A DNA stretch of 64,000 nt, from contig NZ_JAEMEF010000004.1 of the NCBI RefSeq assembly GCF_016785945.1, positions 124,001 to 188,000 of the forward strand. The letters run 5' to 3'. The first letter of the stretch is position 1. Every line of letters begins with the position of its first letter. The stretch is from Olleya sediminilitoris (GTDB taxonomy: Bacteria; Bacteroidota; Bacteroidia; Flavobacteriales; Flavobacteriaceae). A program made the translations under genes and the position numbers. Of this stretch, positions 1 to 8,698 are shown in pieces. The notes under the pieces were generated by a model that saw only the letters and a list, made by a program, of their open reading frames with translations, was not told the origin of the DNA and ran no database searches.

Positions 1-2237
1 AAGTTTAATATCTCATGTTTAGGAGCTAATAATTTAACTTCGGCGTTTTCATCTGTAACACGATCTCTAGATAATTTTAAGTCGTAAGGTGCAATTTGAT
101 CTGTTTTTAAACGACGATTAGTATTGTATTGCACAATCATGTTTCCTCCATTTTTAACAAAATCAAACAGTAGGTCTTGTTTAAATTTTAAAGTTTCAAC
201 AATATTGTAAGCTCTAATACCTACGACTACAGCATCAAAAGCACTAAGTCTTTCTGCTGTAATCTCTTCAGGTTTTAAAACCATAACATTATAACCAATT
301 TGCTTTAAACTTTCAGGAACCACATCTCCAGCACCTTCAATGTAAGCAATGTTATTTCCTCTTTTTTGAATGTCTAGGCGAACAATTTTACTTTCGCTAG
401 GTAGTAATACTGTTTGAAATGGAATATGCTCATAGTCAATTTCTACTAACTCTCTAGTGTAAGTTTTATTACCAATAGTAACAATAGGACTTAATAAGCC
501 TTCATTTTGATTTTTAGGAGGAATAACAGTAAAAACTAAGGTTTGCTCTTGACCTTTATTAGCAATAGAAATGTTTTGCTTTTCAGGATACACAGACCAT
601 CCGTTTGGATAGGCAAGGGTAACAAAACCTTCTAAATTATCTTTTCCTGCTTTAACAGTTACAGGAATCTCTTTTTGTTGGTCATTTTCAAAAATAATAA
701 CCTTCTGATCTATTTTGGCAGAGGCTTCAGGTATAATTTCAAAAGGTCTATACAATTCACCTTTATCAGGTTTTGAATAACGATAAATTAGGTCTTTTTT
801 TAGAGTAAAAGCAAAACCATTTATATTTAAATTAAAATCAACCGTTATTGCACGTGGTGTTTCTGGTTTTCCTATTAAGTTTTTATCATCAACAGTGTAC
901 ATTCCTAAACTTCCTTTTTTATTTAGCCAATAAGGAGCTGTAGGTTGTAATTTTGTAGATATAGTAAGCTGCTCCTTTATTTGTTGTTTGTTGTTGTAAT
1001 TTAAAGGTTTACCGTATTTAGTAGTATTAATTTTATTATTTAATATAGAATAACTGTCTAATGTTATGTTTGCGTTGCTTCGGTTTAAAGCTTCTATAGT
1101 TACATCTATAGTTTCGCCAGTTGAAGCTGTTGGAGCGCTTGCTGAAGCCTCAAGGTATAATCCTGCACAAGCTTCAATTATTCTATTAATTTCTTTAATT
1201 TTTTGAGTTTTCCATTGAGGGTTATCTATGTTAGCAATTAATTGTCTAGCTTCTAATAGTTGACTTAAATGCGCTGAAGGATTTTCAAAATTAAAATTGT
1301 TTTCAATAGTTTTTAAAATAGCTTCAATTATTTTACCACCTTTAACTCTTGTCCAAGTGGTATTTATGCCATCAAAAATATTGTTTTTATCTTTTGGTAA
1401 ATCACCTTTAATTAACTCGATATATTCAGTTTGACTTCCACGTTGAGATAAACGACCAAAACCTTGGCACAAATGTTGGCTACTGGCTAATGCTGCTATT
1501 TCGTTGTTTGATAAGCCTAATGCAGGATAATAGACACCAATGTCAAAGCTTAAGAGATTTGTTTTATCTGCTTCATCAAATTTTTCTTGGCTACCATAAA
1601 ACCACCATGAGGTATTAAAAAACTCGCGTTGAGGTTGCCAAGTTCCGTATTGTTTAACTTGATCAGGATATGCATTTTTATCGTTAGCCAGATCAAAAGC
1701 TTCTACACTTAACATAGCCGAACTTGTGTGATGACCATGTGTTGTACCTGGACTTCTGTGGTCAAAACGATTGATAATTATATCTGGTTTAAATTGTCTA
1801 ATAGCTAAAACAACATCACTTAAAACTTCGTCTTTATTCCAGATCTCTAAAGTTTCATCAGGATGTTTAGAGTATCCAAAATCATTAGCTCTTGTAAAGC
1901 GTTGTTCTCCACCATCTGTACGCCTTGCTGCTAATAGCTCTTGCGTACGTATTACACCTAATAGCTCTCTAATTTCTGGACCTATAAGGTTTTGTCCACC
2001 ATCACCACGTGTTAATGATAAGTAAGCAGTGCGTGCTTTAACATGGTTAGCCATGTAAGAAATTAATCTTGTGTTTTCGTCATCAGGATGTGCTGCCAAA
2101 TATAAAACAGAACCCAAAAAGTTTAGTTTTTTAACAGATTGATGTATCTCTGAAGCGTTAAGTTTTTCCGGTTGTTGTGCTTGTGTAGTAAGCGAAAAAC
2201 ATAGTAGTAGTAAGACCGAAGCCAATAATTTTTGCAT
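1..2237 (-). CDS. PIG-L family deacetylase, secreted, C-terminus outside window
   Basis: Partial gene: it starts at 2237 and runs off the left edge, leaving about 745 visible residues. The N-terminus is a Sec signal peptide (LLLLCFSLTTQAQ). The LmbE/PIG-L metal-binding motif AAHPDDEN follows near residue 50, then RGDGGQN and a HHTSS segment, as in N-acetylglucosaminyl deacetylase-like Zn hydrolases. After the roughly 300-residue catalytic domain come beta-rich segments and then a stretch (GIRAYN, NGGNMIVQYN) resembling a glutamine-amidotransferase-like fold, which matches the long Bacteroidota PIG-L architecture of about 800 residues. It is probably periplasmic or outer-membrane associated, acting on an amide-linked sugar; the substrate is unknown. 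No gene overlaps it on the same strand. Confidence 0.85.
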   Translation of the reverse strand, partial: MQKLLASVLLLLCFSLTTQAQQPEKLNASEIHQSVKKLNFLGSVLYLAAHPDDENTRLISYMANHVKARTAYLSLTRGDGGQNLIGPEIRELLGVIRTQELLAARRTDGGEQRFTRANDFGYSKHPDETLEIWNKDEVLSDVVLAIRQFKPDIIINRFDHRSPGTTHGHHTSSAMLSVEAFDLANDKNAYPDQVKQYGTWQPQREFFNTSWWFYGSQEKFDEADKTNLLSFDIGVYYPALGLSNNEIAALASSQHLCQGFGRLSQRGSQTEYIELIKGDLPKDKNNIFDGINTTWTRVKGGKIIEAILKTIENNFNFENPSAHLSQLLEARQLIANIDNPQWKTQKIKEINRIIEACAGLYLEASASAPTASTGETIDVTIEALNRSNANITLDSYSILNNKINTTKYGKPLNYNNKQQIKEQLTISTKLQPTAPYWLNKKGSLGMYTVDDKNLIGKPETPRAITVDFNLNINGFAFTLKKDLIYRYSKPDKGELYRPFEIIPEASAKIDQKVIIFENDQQKEIPVTVKAGKDNLEGFVTLAYPNGWSVYPEKQNISIANKGQEQTLVFTVIPPKNQNEGLLSPIVTIGNKTYTRELVEIDYEHIPFQTVLLPSESKIVRLDIQKRGNNIAYIEGAGDVVPESLKQIGYNVMVLKPEEITAERLSAFDAVVVGIRAYNIVETLKFKQDLLFDFVKNGGNMIVQYNTNRRLKTDQIAPYDLKLSRDRVTDENAEVKLLAPKHEILN

Positions 2238-2265
2238 GGTTATTTTTTCAAATTTGAAACTATTT

Positions 2266-2273
2266 CAAATATA
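2266..2273 (-). promoter_or_regulatory. Putative -7 box of PIG-L gene
   Basis: Minus-strand TATATTTG fits the Bacteroidota TAnnTTTG box and lies 28 nt before the start codon at 2237. It overlaps an inverted repeat (ATTTGAAA-CTA-TTTCAAAT, 2252-2270). No well-spaced upstream TTG was found. Confidence 0.4.
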
Positions 2274-2399
2274 AACAAGTCATGTAGTGATTATTGGATT
2301 TTTAGTTTTCTTTAACTTAAATTAACACAAAGTGAAAGTTGAAAACTGACAATATTAAAAGGTTTAATAATGAAATTATTTTAGATTATGTCTATTAGC

Positions 2400-3479
2400 T
2401 TACAACCACTTTTTACGTTTAAAATAAACAACCATACCAATAAAAATTGCAATCATGACTATCCAAACAATATAATAACCGTCAGGGTTTTCTAGTTCAG
2501 GCATGTTTTTAAAATTCATACCATAGACACCAGCAATAAAGGTTAGTGGTATGAAGATAGTAGCCATTATGGTTAATACCTTCATAACTTCGTTCATTTT
2601 ATTACTGATAGTTGTCATGTACATATCCATTAAACTCCAAATCATTTCTCGGTAAATGTCAATGTTTTCTGTTACCTGAATAATATGGTCGTAAACGTCC
2701 CTAAAATAGTGTGTGGTTTTTTCTTCTATTAACGGACCTTCGCTTTTTTCTAGTCTATTTATTATCTCGCGAAGCGGAAAAATGGCACGTCTAATTTTTA
2801 AAATTTCTCGTTTTAAGTTTTGTATTTGCTGAGAGATTTCCTCTTGCGTTAAACCCGTAAATAAATCGTCCTCAAGATCTTCGATTTTGTTACCCATGGT
2901 TTCAATAATAGCATAGTAATGGTCAACAATAGCATCGATTAACGCATATAGTAAATAGTCGGACCCTTCATCACGAATACGTCCTTTTTTATGTCTAATA
3001 CGTTCTCTTAAACCGTTAAAAACATCTCCTTCTGCTTCTTGAAAAGTCAAAACGTAATTTTTACCCATGACCATGCTAACTTGCTCTGAGACTATTTTTT
3101 CAGATTCGTCATAATACATCATTTTTAAAACTATAAAAAAGTAGTCTTTATACTCGTCTATTTTTGGTCGTTGTGATGTATTTACAATATCCTCCAATAT
3201 TAAAGGATGAAGATTGTAATGTTGTCCAATTTTTTCGATTTGGTTTATAAAGTTTAAACCGTTTAGATTAAACCAAGTTACGGTTTCAGAATCTTTAAAT
3301 CTAAATGCTTCTTCGACAGAAGATAAATCGGCTTCTTTATAATCATGCTCATTATAATCAAAAGCATGAAGTTGTAATTGTTTATTGTCTTTGGCACCTG
3401 TATACACTAATGCACCTGGTACTTGACCTAGATGTTTTTTATAATTTTGGGTACGCTTTTTTTGTCTTTTTTTAGCCAT
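2400..3479 (-). CDS. corA: CorA-type magnesium/cobalt transporter
   Basis: A 359-residue divalent-cation channel of the inner membrane for Mg2+ (and Co2+) uptake. The first ~290 residues are a soluble, charged, helical funnel domain. Two C-terminal membrane helices follow, with the hallmark YGMN motif (GMN at 320-322) closing the first helix and the acidic MPEL-type loop between them. The C-terminus is basic (FKRKKWL), as expected for the cytoplasmic tail. Length and order are typical of the family. It is the last gene of a minus-strand run, 9 nt downstream of the MscS-like gene, so it is probably co-transcribed with it; both deal with ion balance across the inner membrane. Confidence 0.93.
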   Translation of the reverse strand: MAKKRQKKRTQNYKKHLGQVPGALVYTGAKDNKQLQLHAFDYNEHDYKEADLSSVEEAFRFKDSETVTWFNLNGLNFINQIEKIGQHYNLHPLILEDIVNTSQRPKIDEYKDYFFIVLKMMYYDESEKIVSEQVSMVMGKNYVLTFQEAEGDVFNGLRERIRHKKGRIRDEGSDYLLYALIDAIVDHYYAIIETMGNKIEDLEDDLFTGLTQEEISQQIQNLKREILKIRRAIFPLREIINRLEKSEGPLIEEKTTHYFRDVYDHIIQVTENIDIYREMIWSLMDMYMTTISNKMNEVMKVLTIMATIFIPLTFIAGVYGMNFKNMPELENPDGYYIVWIVMIAIFIGMVVYFKRKKWL

Positions 3480-3488
3480 AATGTTTAC

Positions 3489-4019
3489 CTAGTGCATGTC
3501 ACCAAAATGCTCGATAGCATCTTTTTTAACTAAAGTTACAGCTTTTTGCAGAATTAGGTTGTTTGGGTATGTTACTAAGTCTCCATCATCTTGTCTTAGT
3601 AATAGTTGAAAGGCTCTAATGTCCTCTATAATAGCTTCGATTGGAGCATCTTTATCGTGTATTTTTATTTTGTCACCTACTTTATAAGGAAACGAAAAAA
3701 ACATGATTATACCAGATGTTATGTTGCTTAATATTGACCATACTGCAAATAATCCAACACCTAAAACTGCAAATACAGAAGAAAATATAACGGTTAAGTT
3801 TTCTAGTTCTGCACCAAATATATAAGCAAGTATTAAAAGGAATACCAAAAAAAGGGTAAAGGTGGTGTATCTTGATATTAAACCAATTCTTGCATCATTA
3901 ATTCCGCTTTTACGACCTATTTTTTTTATTGAAATTTTTAATAGTAAACGAATGACTATAAAAACTAATAACAATATAGCTGATGCTAAAATTTCTGATT
4001 GTAAATTTTTAAAAAACAT
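3489..4019 (-). CDS. Small MscS-like mechanosensitive channel protein
   Basis: A 176-residue membrane protein with three predicted helices (residues ~8-27, 50-68, 75-110) followed by a short beta domain. The third helix (SVFAVLGVGLFAVWSILSN) resembles the pore-lining TM3 of MscS, and the segment FPYKVGDKIKIHD matches the start of the MscS beta domain. It is much shorter than E. coli MscS (286 aa) and lacks the large C-terminal alpha/beta domain, as in the short mechanosensitive-channel proteins of Flavobacteria. It sits between a lipoprotein gene and corA in a collinear run. A role as an osmotic safety valve is a family-based inference. Confidence 0.8.
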   Translation of the reverse strand: MFFKNLQSEILASAILLLVFIVIRLLLKISIKKIGRKSGINDARIGLISRYTTFTLFLVFLLILAYIFGAELENLTVIFSSVFAVLGVGLFAVWSILSNITSGIIMFFSFPYKVGDKIKIHDKDAPIEAIIEDIRAFQLLLRQDDGDLVTYPNNLILQKAVTLVKKDAIEHFGDMH

Positions 4020-4051
4020 ATAGCGTTTTAATAAGTTGGCAAATATAGTTT

Positions 4052-4960
4052 TTATTCTAATTTAAGTGTTTTTCTTAACTCTAAATCTGCGTTACTTTTT
4101 TTGTTCCAATAGGCAGATTTTATGGTTTTTAATTTTGTTGCTTTTGTAGTTAGACCGTTGATGGTTTCCTGCCAAGATTCGATAGTATACGGGAATTTAG
4201 GACTGAAGTTGATGACTAGCTTTTTATCTAAATCGGCTATAGTTAGCGTGTACTGTCCTGGCTTTATTTCCGCGAAAGCGTTATAAGATTTTAGGGGTTT
4301 ATGGGTTAGTCTAGTAAACTCTAAACTTGGTATGATTTTAAAATCACCAACAGGTAAACTTTTAGGGTCGATACGTAATTGTGTCCACAGTTGATTTTCT
4401 AAAATGGCTTTGTCTAAGTTGAAATTTTGATCTGCTTCACCTTGAAAGTAAGAGTGAGAGCTGATTTGAAATTGCTCGCGATTATTTAGTTGTGTGTATA
4501 CATGTCCACACCATTCTTGCATTGATGCACTAACTTTTATAGCGTGTTGGTTATTGGCTATTGGGTAAAATGTGCTTTGCATTATGCTGTAAGGATAAAT
4601 ACCTGTATTAAATTTTTTTGTGGCATTTAGTTTTAAAACGTTTATGTTTTGTGAAGTGTTTTGGTCTGCTTTGACTTGTTGGTCTTTAAGAAAGGGTTCG
4701 GTTACAAAGACCAAAACTGCTTTTCCGTCACGTATTTCGCCATAACGAGCTTGGTCTAATTGGTATGAGGTGATTTCGGCTTGACCTTGGTACCAATAGT
4801 CATTAAATAGTTTATTAGGTTTGAAAGCAGGTGTTTTTGTGGATTTAGTATCCTTTGTTTCTGCTTTTGCTGTTGTTTTAGTTGTACTTTCGGGCTGATT
4901 GTTGCAGCTAAATAACAAGTGAGCTATTATAATTACTGTAGTGTATTTTAGGATTTTCAT
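4052..4960 (-). CDS. Conserved lipoprotein next to maf, function unknown
   Basis: A 302-residue lipoprotein: a short hydrophobic leader ends in a lipobox (LLFSC, Cys19), followed by a Thr/Lys-rich linker and a mature domain of about 240 residues with many aromatic residues. No catalytic motif is apparent. It lies 27 nt downstream of maf on the same strand. It has none of the Maf nucleotide-binding motifs, so a septum-formation-inhibitor name would be wrong. It is probably anchored in the outer membrane. The 14-mer at 4267-4280 inside it recurs exactly in the M1 peptidase gene at 42069-42082. Confidence 0.75.
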   Translation of the reverse strand: MKILKYTTVIIIAHLLFSCNNQPESTTKTTAKAETKDTKSTKTPAFKPNKLFNDYWYQGQAEITSYQLDQARYGEIRDGKAVLVFVTEPFLKDQQVKADQNTSQNINVLKLNATKKFNTGIYPYSIMQSTFYPIANNQHAIKVSASMQEWCGHVYTQLNNREQFQISSHSYFQGEADQNFNLDKAILENQLWTQLRIDPKSLPVGDFKIIPSLEFTRLTHKPLKSYNAFAEIKPGQYTLTIADLDKKLVINFSPKFPYTIESWQETINGLTTKATKLKTIKSAYWNKKSNADLELRKTLKLE

Positions 4961-4987
4961 AGTTTGTTTTACTATAAAAGTACAATT

Positions 4988-5581
4988 CTAAAATTGGTCA
5001 GCAATGGTATTTAACGTTTCATAAACAAGGTGTGTTGGCATACCAACGACATTAAAAAAGGATCCTTCTATACTAATAACTCCAATTTGGCCAATCCATT
5101 CTTGGATACCATACGATCCTGCTTTGTCCAGAGGCGCATAGGTGTTTACGTAATGCCAGATTTCGTCATCAGTAAATTCTTTAAACGTGACTTTAGTGAC
5201 AGCATTTACGGTTTTTTGAAAGTTTTTAGTACGTATGCTTACAGATGTAATGACCTCGTGAGTATCATTGCTTAATGAGGCTAACATTGCGTAGGCTTCA
5301 TCGTTGTTTTGTGGTTTCCCTAAAGCTTTACTTTTGTACCAAACAATGGTGTCACTGGTAACTAATATTTCATGAGGTTTAAGTTGATCTATAAACGGAA
5401 TAGCTTTAAGCTCGGCTATATGATCACTGATTTGGTAGTGTAATAAATGTTTAGGGTAATCTTCTTTAGTGTCTTTTAAACGAACTTCAAAATCTAAGCC
5501 TAAATCTCTAAAAAATTGTTGTCGTCTTGGTGAGCCTGAGGCTAATATTATATGTCTGTCTTTTAGTTTTTGGTTTAGCAT
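4988..5581 (-). CDS. maf: Maf-family nucleoside triphosphate pyrophosphatase
   Basis: A 197-residue cytoplasmic Maf/YhdE-type house-cleaning enzyme that hydrolyses non-canonical or excess NTPs (dTTP/UTP class) to NMP and pyrophosphate. It opens with the family signature LASGSPRRQQFF (residues ~13-24) and continues with SDTIVWY and ALGKP motifs and the C-terminal GSYGIQEWIG and GSFFNVVGMP segments that shape the substrate pocket. Length is typical. It starts 2 nt after the UbiA-family gene stop, so translational coupling within the minus-strand operon is likely. Confidence 0.92.
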   Translation of the reverse strand: MLNQKLKDRHIILASGSPRRQQFFRDLGLDFEVRLKDTKEDYPKHLLHYQISDHIAELKAIPFIDQLKPHEILVTSDTIVWYKSKALGKPQNNDEAYAMLASLSNDTHEVITSVSIRTKNFQKTVNAVTKVTFKEFTDDEIWHYVNTYAPLDKAGSYGIQEWIGQIGVISIEGSFFNVVGMPTHLVYETLNTIADQF

Positions 5582-5583
5582 AA

Positions 5584-6519
5584 TTATTTGTTTAAAAGAT
5601 GAATGACCATTGATAGTATACCTAATAACATGATTACTTTAAGCCATTTGCTTATATTTTTAAACTCTGTTTTTTTCTCGGCAGTAAACAGTTTGATTGC
5701 AACGTAAACTAAAGGAGCTATGACGGTTATTAAAAAATAGACAACAACTATTTCTTGCATGTATAGAAAAGCAGCTAAATAGTAAATTAAAATACCTATG
5801 GCTATTATTGTTATTACAAATGCAATTTTTGAAGCTCTGTTAATACCTAATACTATTGGTAAGGTTTTTAATTGTGCTTTATAATCGCCATCAACGTCTT
5901 GTATGTCCTTAACAATTTCTCTGATTAATGTTATAATAAAAGCAAAAACAGAATAATCAAAAAGTACCTCAAACATTGAGGATTGTAAGTATTGGTTTTG
6001 AGGTGTTACAGCAGGCAGTAAGTCAAAAATACCAACTATAATTAAGCTTAAACCAACCATTAAACCAATAACAATATTACCAACAAGTAGTATTTGCTGT
6101 AAAAAAGTAGCATAAATGTAAAGTAAGGCTGCTATGATAACAAATATTGCAAAAAAGCTACTTTGACCCACAGCATGAGATAAATAAAACCCTAAAACGA
6201 CACCAATTACCGTAAATATCATATAATAATTGTAGGCTTTGTTTACAGAAATGTGTTTGCCAATAACAAGTTGGTCTGGTTTGTTTATGGAGTCTGCATT
6301 AACATCAAGAATATCATTAATAATATAACCGCCTGATGCAATACAAAGTGTTGAAATTACTAAAAGTATAAACTGAAAGGGATCTAGTGTAGTAGATACA
6401 AAAACCGAAGTTCCGTCAATAAACATGCTTAGCGATGGGAATAAGGCATACTTAATCAATATTTGTACTAATGCTATTAGTAGCAAATTTTTAAACCTAA
6501 TAAGTTGTAGTAATTTCAA
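5584..6519 (-). CDS. UbiA-family prenyltransferase
   Basis: A 311-residue polytopic inner-membrane protein with about eight to nine hydrophobic helices. Both Asp-rich motifs of the UbiA superfamily are visible: NDILDVNAD (residues 68-76) and DIQDVDGD near residue 204, which bind the Mg2+-prenyl diphosphate. Flavobacterial relatives are commonly labelled geranylgeranylglycerol-phosphate geranylgeranyltransferase, but menaquinone-type substrates are equally possible and the sequence does not decide. It is flanked by maf (2 nt downstream) and a small membrane protein (23 nt upstream) in one transcriptional direction. Confidence 0.88.
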   Translation of the reverse strand: MKLLQLIRFKNLLLIALVQILIKYALFPSLSMFIDGTSVFVSTTLDPFQFILLVISTLCIASGGYIINDILDVNADSINKPDQLVIGKHISVNKAYNYYMIFTVIGVVLGFYLSHAVGQSSFFAIFVIIAALLYIYATFLQQILLVGNIVIGLMVGLSLIIVGIFDLLPAVTPQNQYLQSSMFEVLFDYSVFAFIITLIREIVKDIQDVDGDYKAQLKTLPIVLGINRASKIAFVITIIAIGILIYYLAAFLYMQEIVVVYFLITVIAPLVYVAIKLFTAEKKTEFKNISKWLKVIMLLGILSMVIHLLNK

Positions 6520-6542
6520 GTTGTATATGTTTTAAATAAAAA

Positions 6543-6857
6543 TTATTTGAATAATACACCTTCCAACATTTTAATGCAGCATATAGTAATTATAATAAGC
6601 AAAACTATTGTTGTAGCAATAGCAATATTTTTTTGGTGTTTTGTTTGTCTTCTAATTTTATTTTTTATTTGCAATTTTTCTATTTCAGAGAGTTTATCTA
6701 TTTTAAAATCAGATTTGAATTGTTTATTGGATTCAGAATTCAAATGCGATTTTAATTTAGAGAAAGGTGTTTTAGATTTTTGGTTAAATGCCCAAGTTTT
6801 GTTGCCAAAACCAATATATCCAAATCCAATGTTATGTCTTCTTTTAGAGTGTTTCAA
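6543..6857 (-). CDS. Small tail-anchored membrane protein, unknown
   Basis: A 104-residue protein with a basic, Ser/Lys-rich N-terminal half and one C-terminal hydrophobic helix (residues ~78-98), giving a tail-anchored topology. No family is recognised. It is preferred over the open frame on the other strand because it lies exactly in the gap of a collinear operon, 8 nt after the KdsC-like gene and 23 nt before the UbiA gene, and because the opposite frame merely mirrors the membrane segment. Confidence 0.6.
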   Translation of the reverse strand: MKHSKRRHNIGFGYIGFGNKTWAFNQKSKTPFSKLKSHLNSESNKQFKSDFKIDKLSEIEKLQIKNKIRRQTKHQKNIAIATTIVLLIIITICCIKMLEGVLFK

Positions 6858-6865
6858 AATAATTA

Positions 6866-7396
6866 TTAAAACGTTTGTGCGTCAAAATCGCTATCCCATT
6901 TACCTTGTACTTTTAGTACTTGTTCTATGACATCGCGTACACAACCTTCTCCTCCTAATTTGTGAGATATGTATTTAGAAACACGTTTGACTTCTGGTAC
7001 AGCATCTTGTGGACAACTAGATAAACCAACTTGTTTTAATACAGGTACATCAGGTATGTCGTCTCCCATATACAATACATTTTCGGCTTTAATTTGATTG
7101 TTGTTTAAATACTCGTCAAATTGTACAACTTTTTGGTGTGCACCTAAATATACATCTTTAATACCTAAGTGGTTTAATCTAGTGCGTACACCTTCGTTTG
7201 TGCCTCCAGATATAATACAAACATTAAAACCATGGTTTAAGGCTTGTTTCATAGCATAACCATCTTTAACATTCATATGTCTTATCATCTCACCAGTGGA
7301 AGTAATTGTGATCATTCCGTTGGTTAAAACACCATCAACATCAAAAATGAAGGTTGTAATTTGGTGTAAATACTCTTTGTAACTTTTAGTGTCCAT
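6866..7396 (-). CDS. KdsC-like HAD phosphatase
   Basis: A 176-residue HAD-superfamily phosphatase of the KDO-8-phosphate phosphatase class (C0 type, no cap, tetrameric in relatives). The nucleophile motif FIFDVDGVLTNG places catalytic Asp19 and Asp21. IISGGT and the later MGDDIPDVPVL motif complete the active site. Expected reaction: KDO-8-P to KDO plus phosphate for lipopolysaccharide core synthesis; related nonulosonate phosphatases share this form, so the substrate is probable and not certain. It overlaps the upstream DUF2520 gene by 11 nt, which indicates translational coupling. Confidence 0.85.
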   Translation of the reverse strand: MDTKSYKEYLHQITTFIFDVDGVLTNGMITITSTGEMIRHMNVKDGYAMKQALNHGFNVCIISGGTNEGVRTRLNHLGIKDVYLGAHQKVVQFDEYLNNNQIKAENVLYMGDDIPDVPVLKQVGLSSCPQDAVPEVKRVSKYISHKLGGEGCVRDVIEQVLKVQGKWDSDFDAQTF

Positions 7397-8144
7397 GGGT
7401 TTTTTTTATAGATTCTGTCATTAGTTTATAAATCGCTTCTTGGTCAGGATTATCTAATAACTTTAAATGTCTTTTAATGGTTTTTTTATCGTTTCGTTTT
7501 GCTGGTCCTGTTTGTGCTATGTAAGGTGATACTTCCTGGACTTTTCTTGCAGTTTCGGTAATTAATGGTTTTAAAATGTCAAATTCAGCACCTTGTTTTT
7601 CAGTTATTTCATGTGCTATTCTGTAAATTTGATTTGTAAAATTATTAACAAAAACAGCAGCAAGATGTAAAGCTGGTCTTTGTTTTGGATTTACTTTATA
7701 GGTGACGCAGCCTAAGCTTTGTCCTAGTGTTTCCAGTAATTTAAAATCTTTTTTTCTAAGGGTTTCTATACAAATTGGTACAGTTGTAAAATCTAAATCG
7801 ACAGCTTTACTAAAGGTTTGTAATGGGTAAAAAACGCCTCTATAAAGTTTTTGGTCAATATCATATAATCTTGCACTACCAGAGGTATGTACTACCAATC
7901 GGTTTTCAAAGGGTAGTGTGCTACTTAATTCTGGTATAGCATCATCATTTACAGCAATAATATATACGTCAGCTTCAATTAAGTTGTTTACGTTGTCTGT
8001 GATTTTAACCTCATTTTTATAAGTTTCAATACTTTTTAAGTTTCGGTTGTACCATTGCACAACGTTGACAGTATTAGCCTTTTTAAAGCCTTTATATAAG
8101 TGTGTGGCAACATTTCCTGCGCCAAGCAAAACTATTTTAATCAT
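7386..8144 (-). CDS. DUF2520 Rossmann-fold protein
   Basis: A 252-residue two-domain protein. The N-terminal Rossmann fold has a dinucleotide motif (LLGAGNVATHL, residues ~6-16) and resembles F420/NADP oxidoreductase-like and ketopantoate-reductase-like proteins. The C-terminal helical DUF2520 half carries RPALHLAAVFVNNFTN. The reaction is unknown. It is the first gene of the eight-gene minus-strand run ending with corA. Only 58 nt separate it from the divergently transcribed globin gene, so the two promoters must overlap. Confidence 0.82.
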   Translation of the reverse strand: MIKIVLLGAGNVATHLYKGFKKANTVNVVQWYNRNLKSIETYKNEVKITDNVNNLIEADVYIIAVNDDAIPELSSTLPFENRLVVHTSGSARLYDIDQKLYRGVFYPLQTFSKAVDLDFTTVPICIETLRKKDFKLLETLGQSLGCVTYKVNPKQRPALHLAAVFVNNFTNQIYRIAHEITEKQGAEFDILKPLITETARKVQEVSPYIAQTGPAKRNDKKTIKRHLKLLDNPDQEAIYKLMTESIKKTHGH

Positions 8145-8189
8145 ACCGCTAAAATACTAAGAAAATAGAAATTTAGAAGTGCAAAACTT

Positions 8190-8197
8190 TATCTTTG
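8190..8197 (+). promoter_or_regulatory. -7 box of globin gene, predicts leaderless mRNA
   Basis: TATCTTTG matches TAnnTTTG. Its last base is 5 nt before the ATG at 8203, so a start point about 4 nt beyond the box falls at 8201-8203. Confidence 0.55.
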
Positions 8198-8202
8198 TTA
8201 TT

Positions 8203-8607
8203 ATGAATAGGAAAACTATATCAAACCGTCAAGATGTTAGGCTTTTAGTAGATCAGTTTTATTTAAAAGTAAGAGCAGATAATGTATTAGGTCCTATTTT
8301 TAATGACGTTATTACAGATTGGGACAGTCATTTAAATCATTTAACTACCTTTTGGGAGTCTAGTTTGTTTATTGGTAAAAAAATAGCACATAAATATGTT
8401 GGTAATCCTTTGGAAGCTCATGAAAAAGTAGATGCTAAAATGAAGCACACTATTACCGAAATGCATTTTGGTATTTGGTTGAATTTATGGTATGGAACCA
8501 TCGATCAATATTTTGAAGGTGAAATTGCTGATAACGCTAAACGTCGAGCAAGAAAAATGGGAACCTTTATGTACTTAAAGATTTTTGAAGCTAGGCAAAA
8601 GGCTTAA
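8203..8607 (+). CDS. Group III truncated hemoglobin
   Basis: A 134-residue single-domain globin. The proximal-His region is visible as EAHEKVDAKMKHTITEMHFGIWL and the E-helix/CD region as LNHLTTFWESSLF. This pattern fits the group III (P) truncated hemoglobins, cytoplasmic heme proteins linked to NO or O2 chemistry. An upstream in-frame GTG at 8179 would add eight residues, but the promoter box at 8190-8197 lies inside that extension, so ATG 8203 is the start. It is followed by the cytochrome c assembly gene ccsBA, a heme-related neighbour with its own promoter box. Confidence 0.88.
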   Translation: MNRKTISNRQDVRLLVDQFYLKVRADNVLGPIFNDVITDWDSHLNHLTTFWESSLFIGKKIAHKYVGNPLEAHEKVDAKMKHTITEMHFGIWLNLWYGTIDQYFEGEIADNAKRRARKMGTFMYLKIFEARQKA

Positions 8608-8665
8608 CCGTAATTTTAACACAAGATTTGGAAGTTTTTGAGGAATTAAAACCAACAAAAACAAT

Positions 8666-8673
8666 TATCTTTG
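8666..8673 (+). promoter_or_regulatory. Putative -7 box of ccsBA
   Basis: TATCTTTG fits TAnnTTTG, 25 nt before the ATG at 8699. A TTG at 8638-8640 is 25 nt upstream, longer than the usual ~19 spacing. Confidence 0.5.
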
Positions 8674-8698
8674 CACGAGCTAAAAAAGGCCTATTATT

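Noticed and set aside
4052-4960. Naming the lipoprotein beside maf a septum formation inhibitor.
   Set aside because: It has none of the Maf motifs; the name would come only from its neighbour.
6547-6930. A 127-codon open frame on the plus strand opposite the small membrane protein gene.
   Set aside because: Its hydrophobic part is the antisense image of the membrane helix on the minus strand, it runs into the KdsC-like gene, and it breaks a tightly spaced minus-strand operon.
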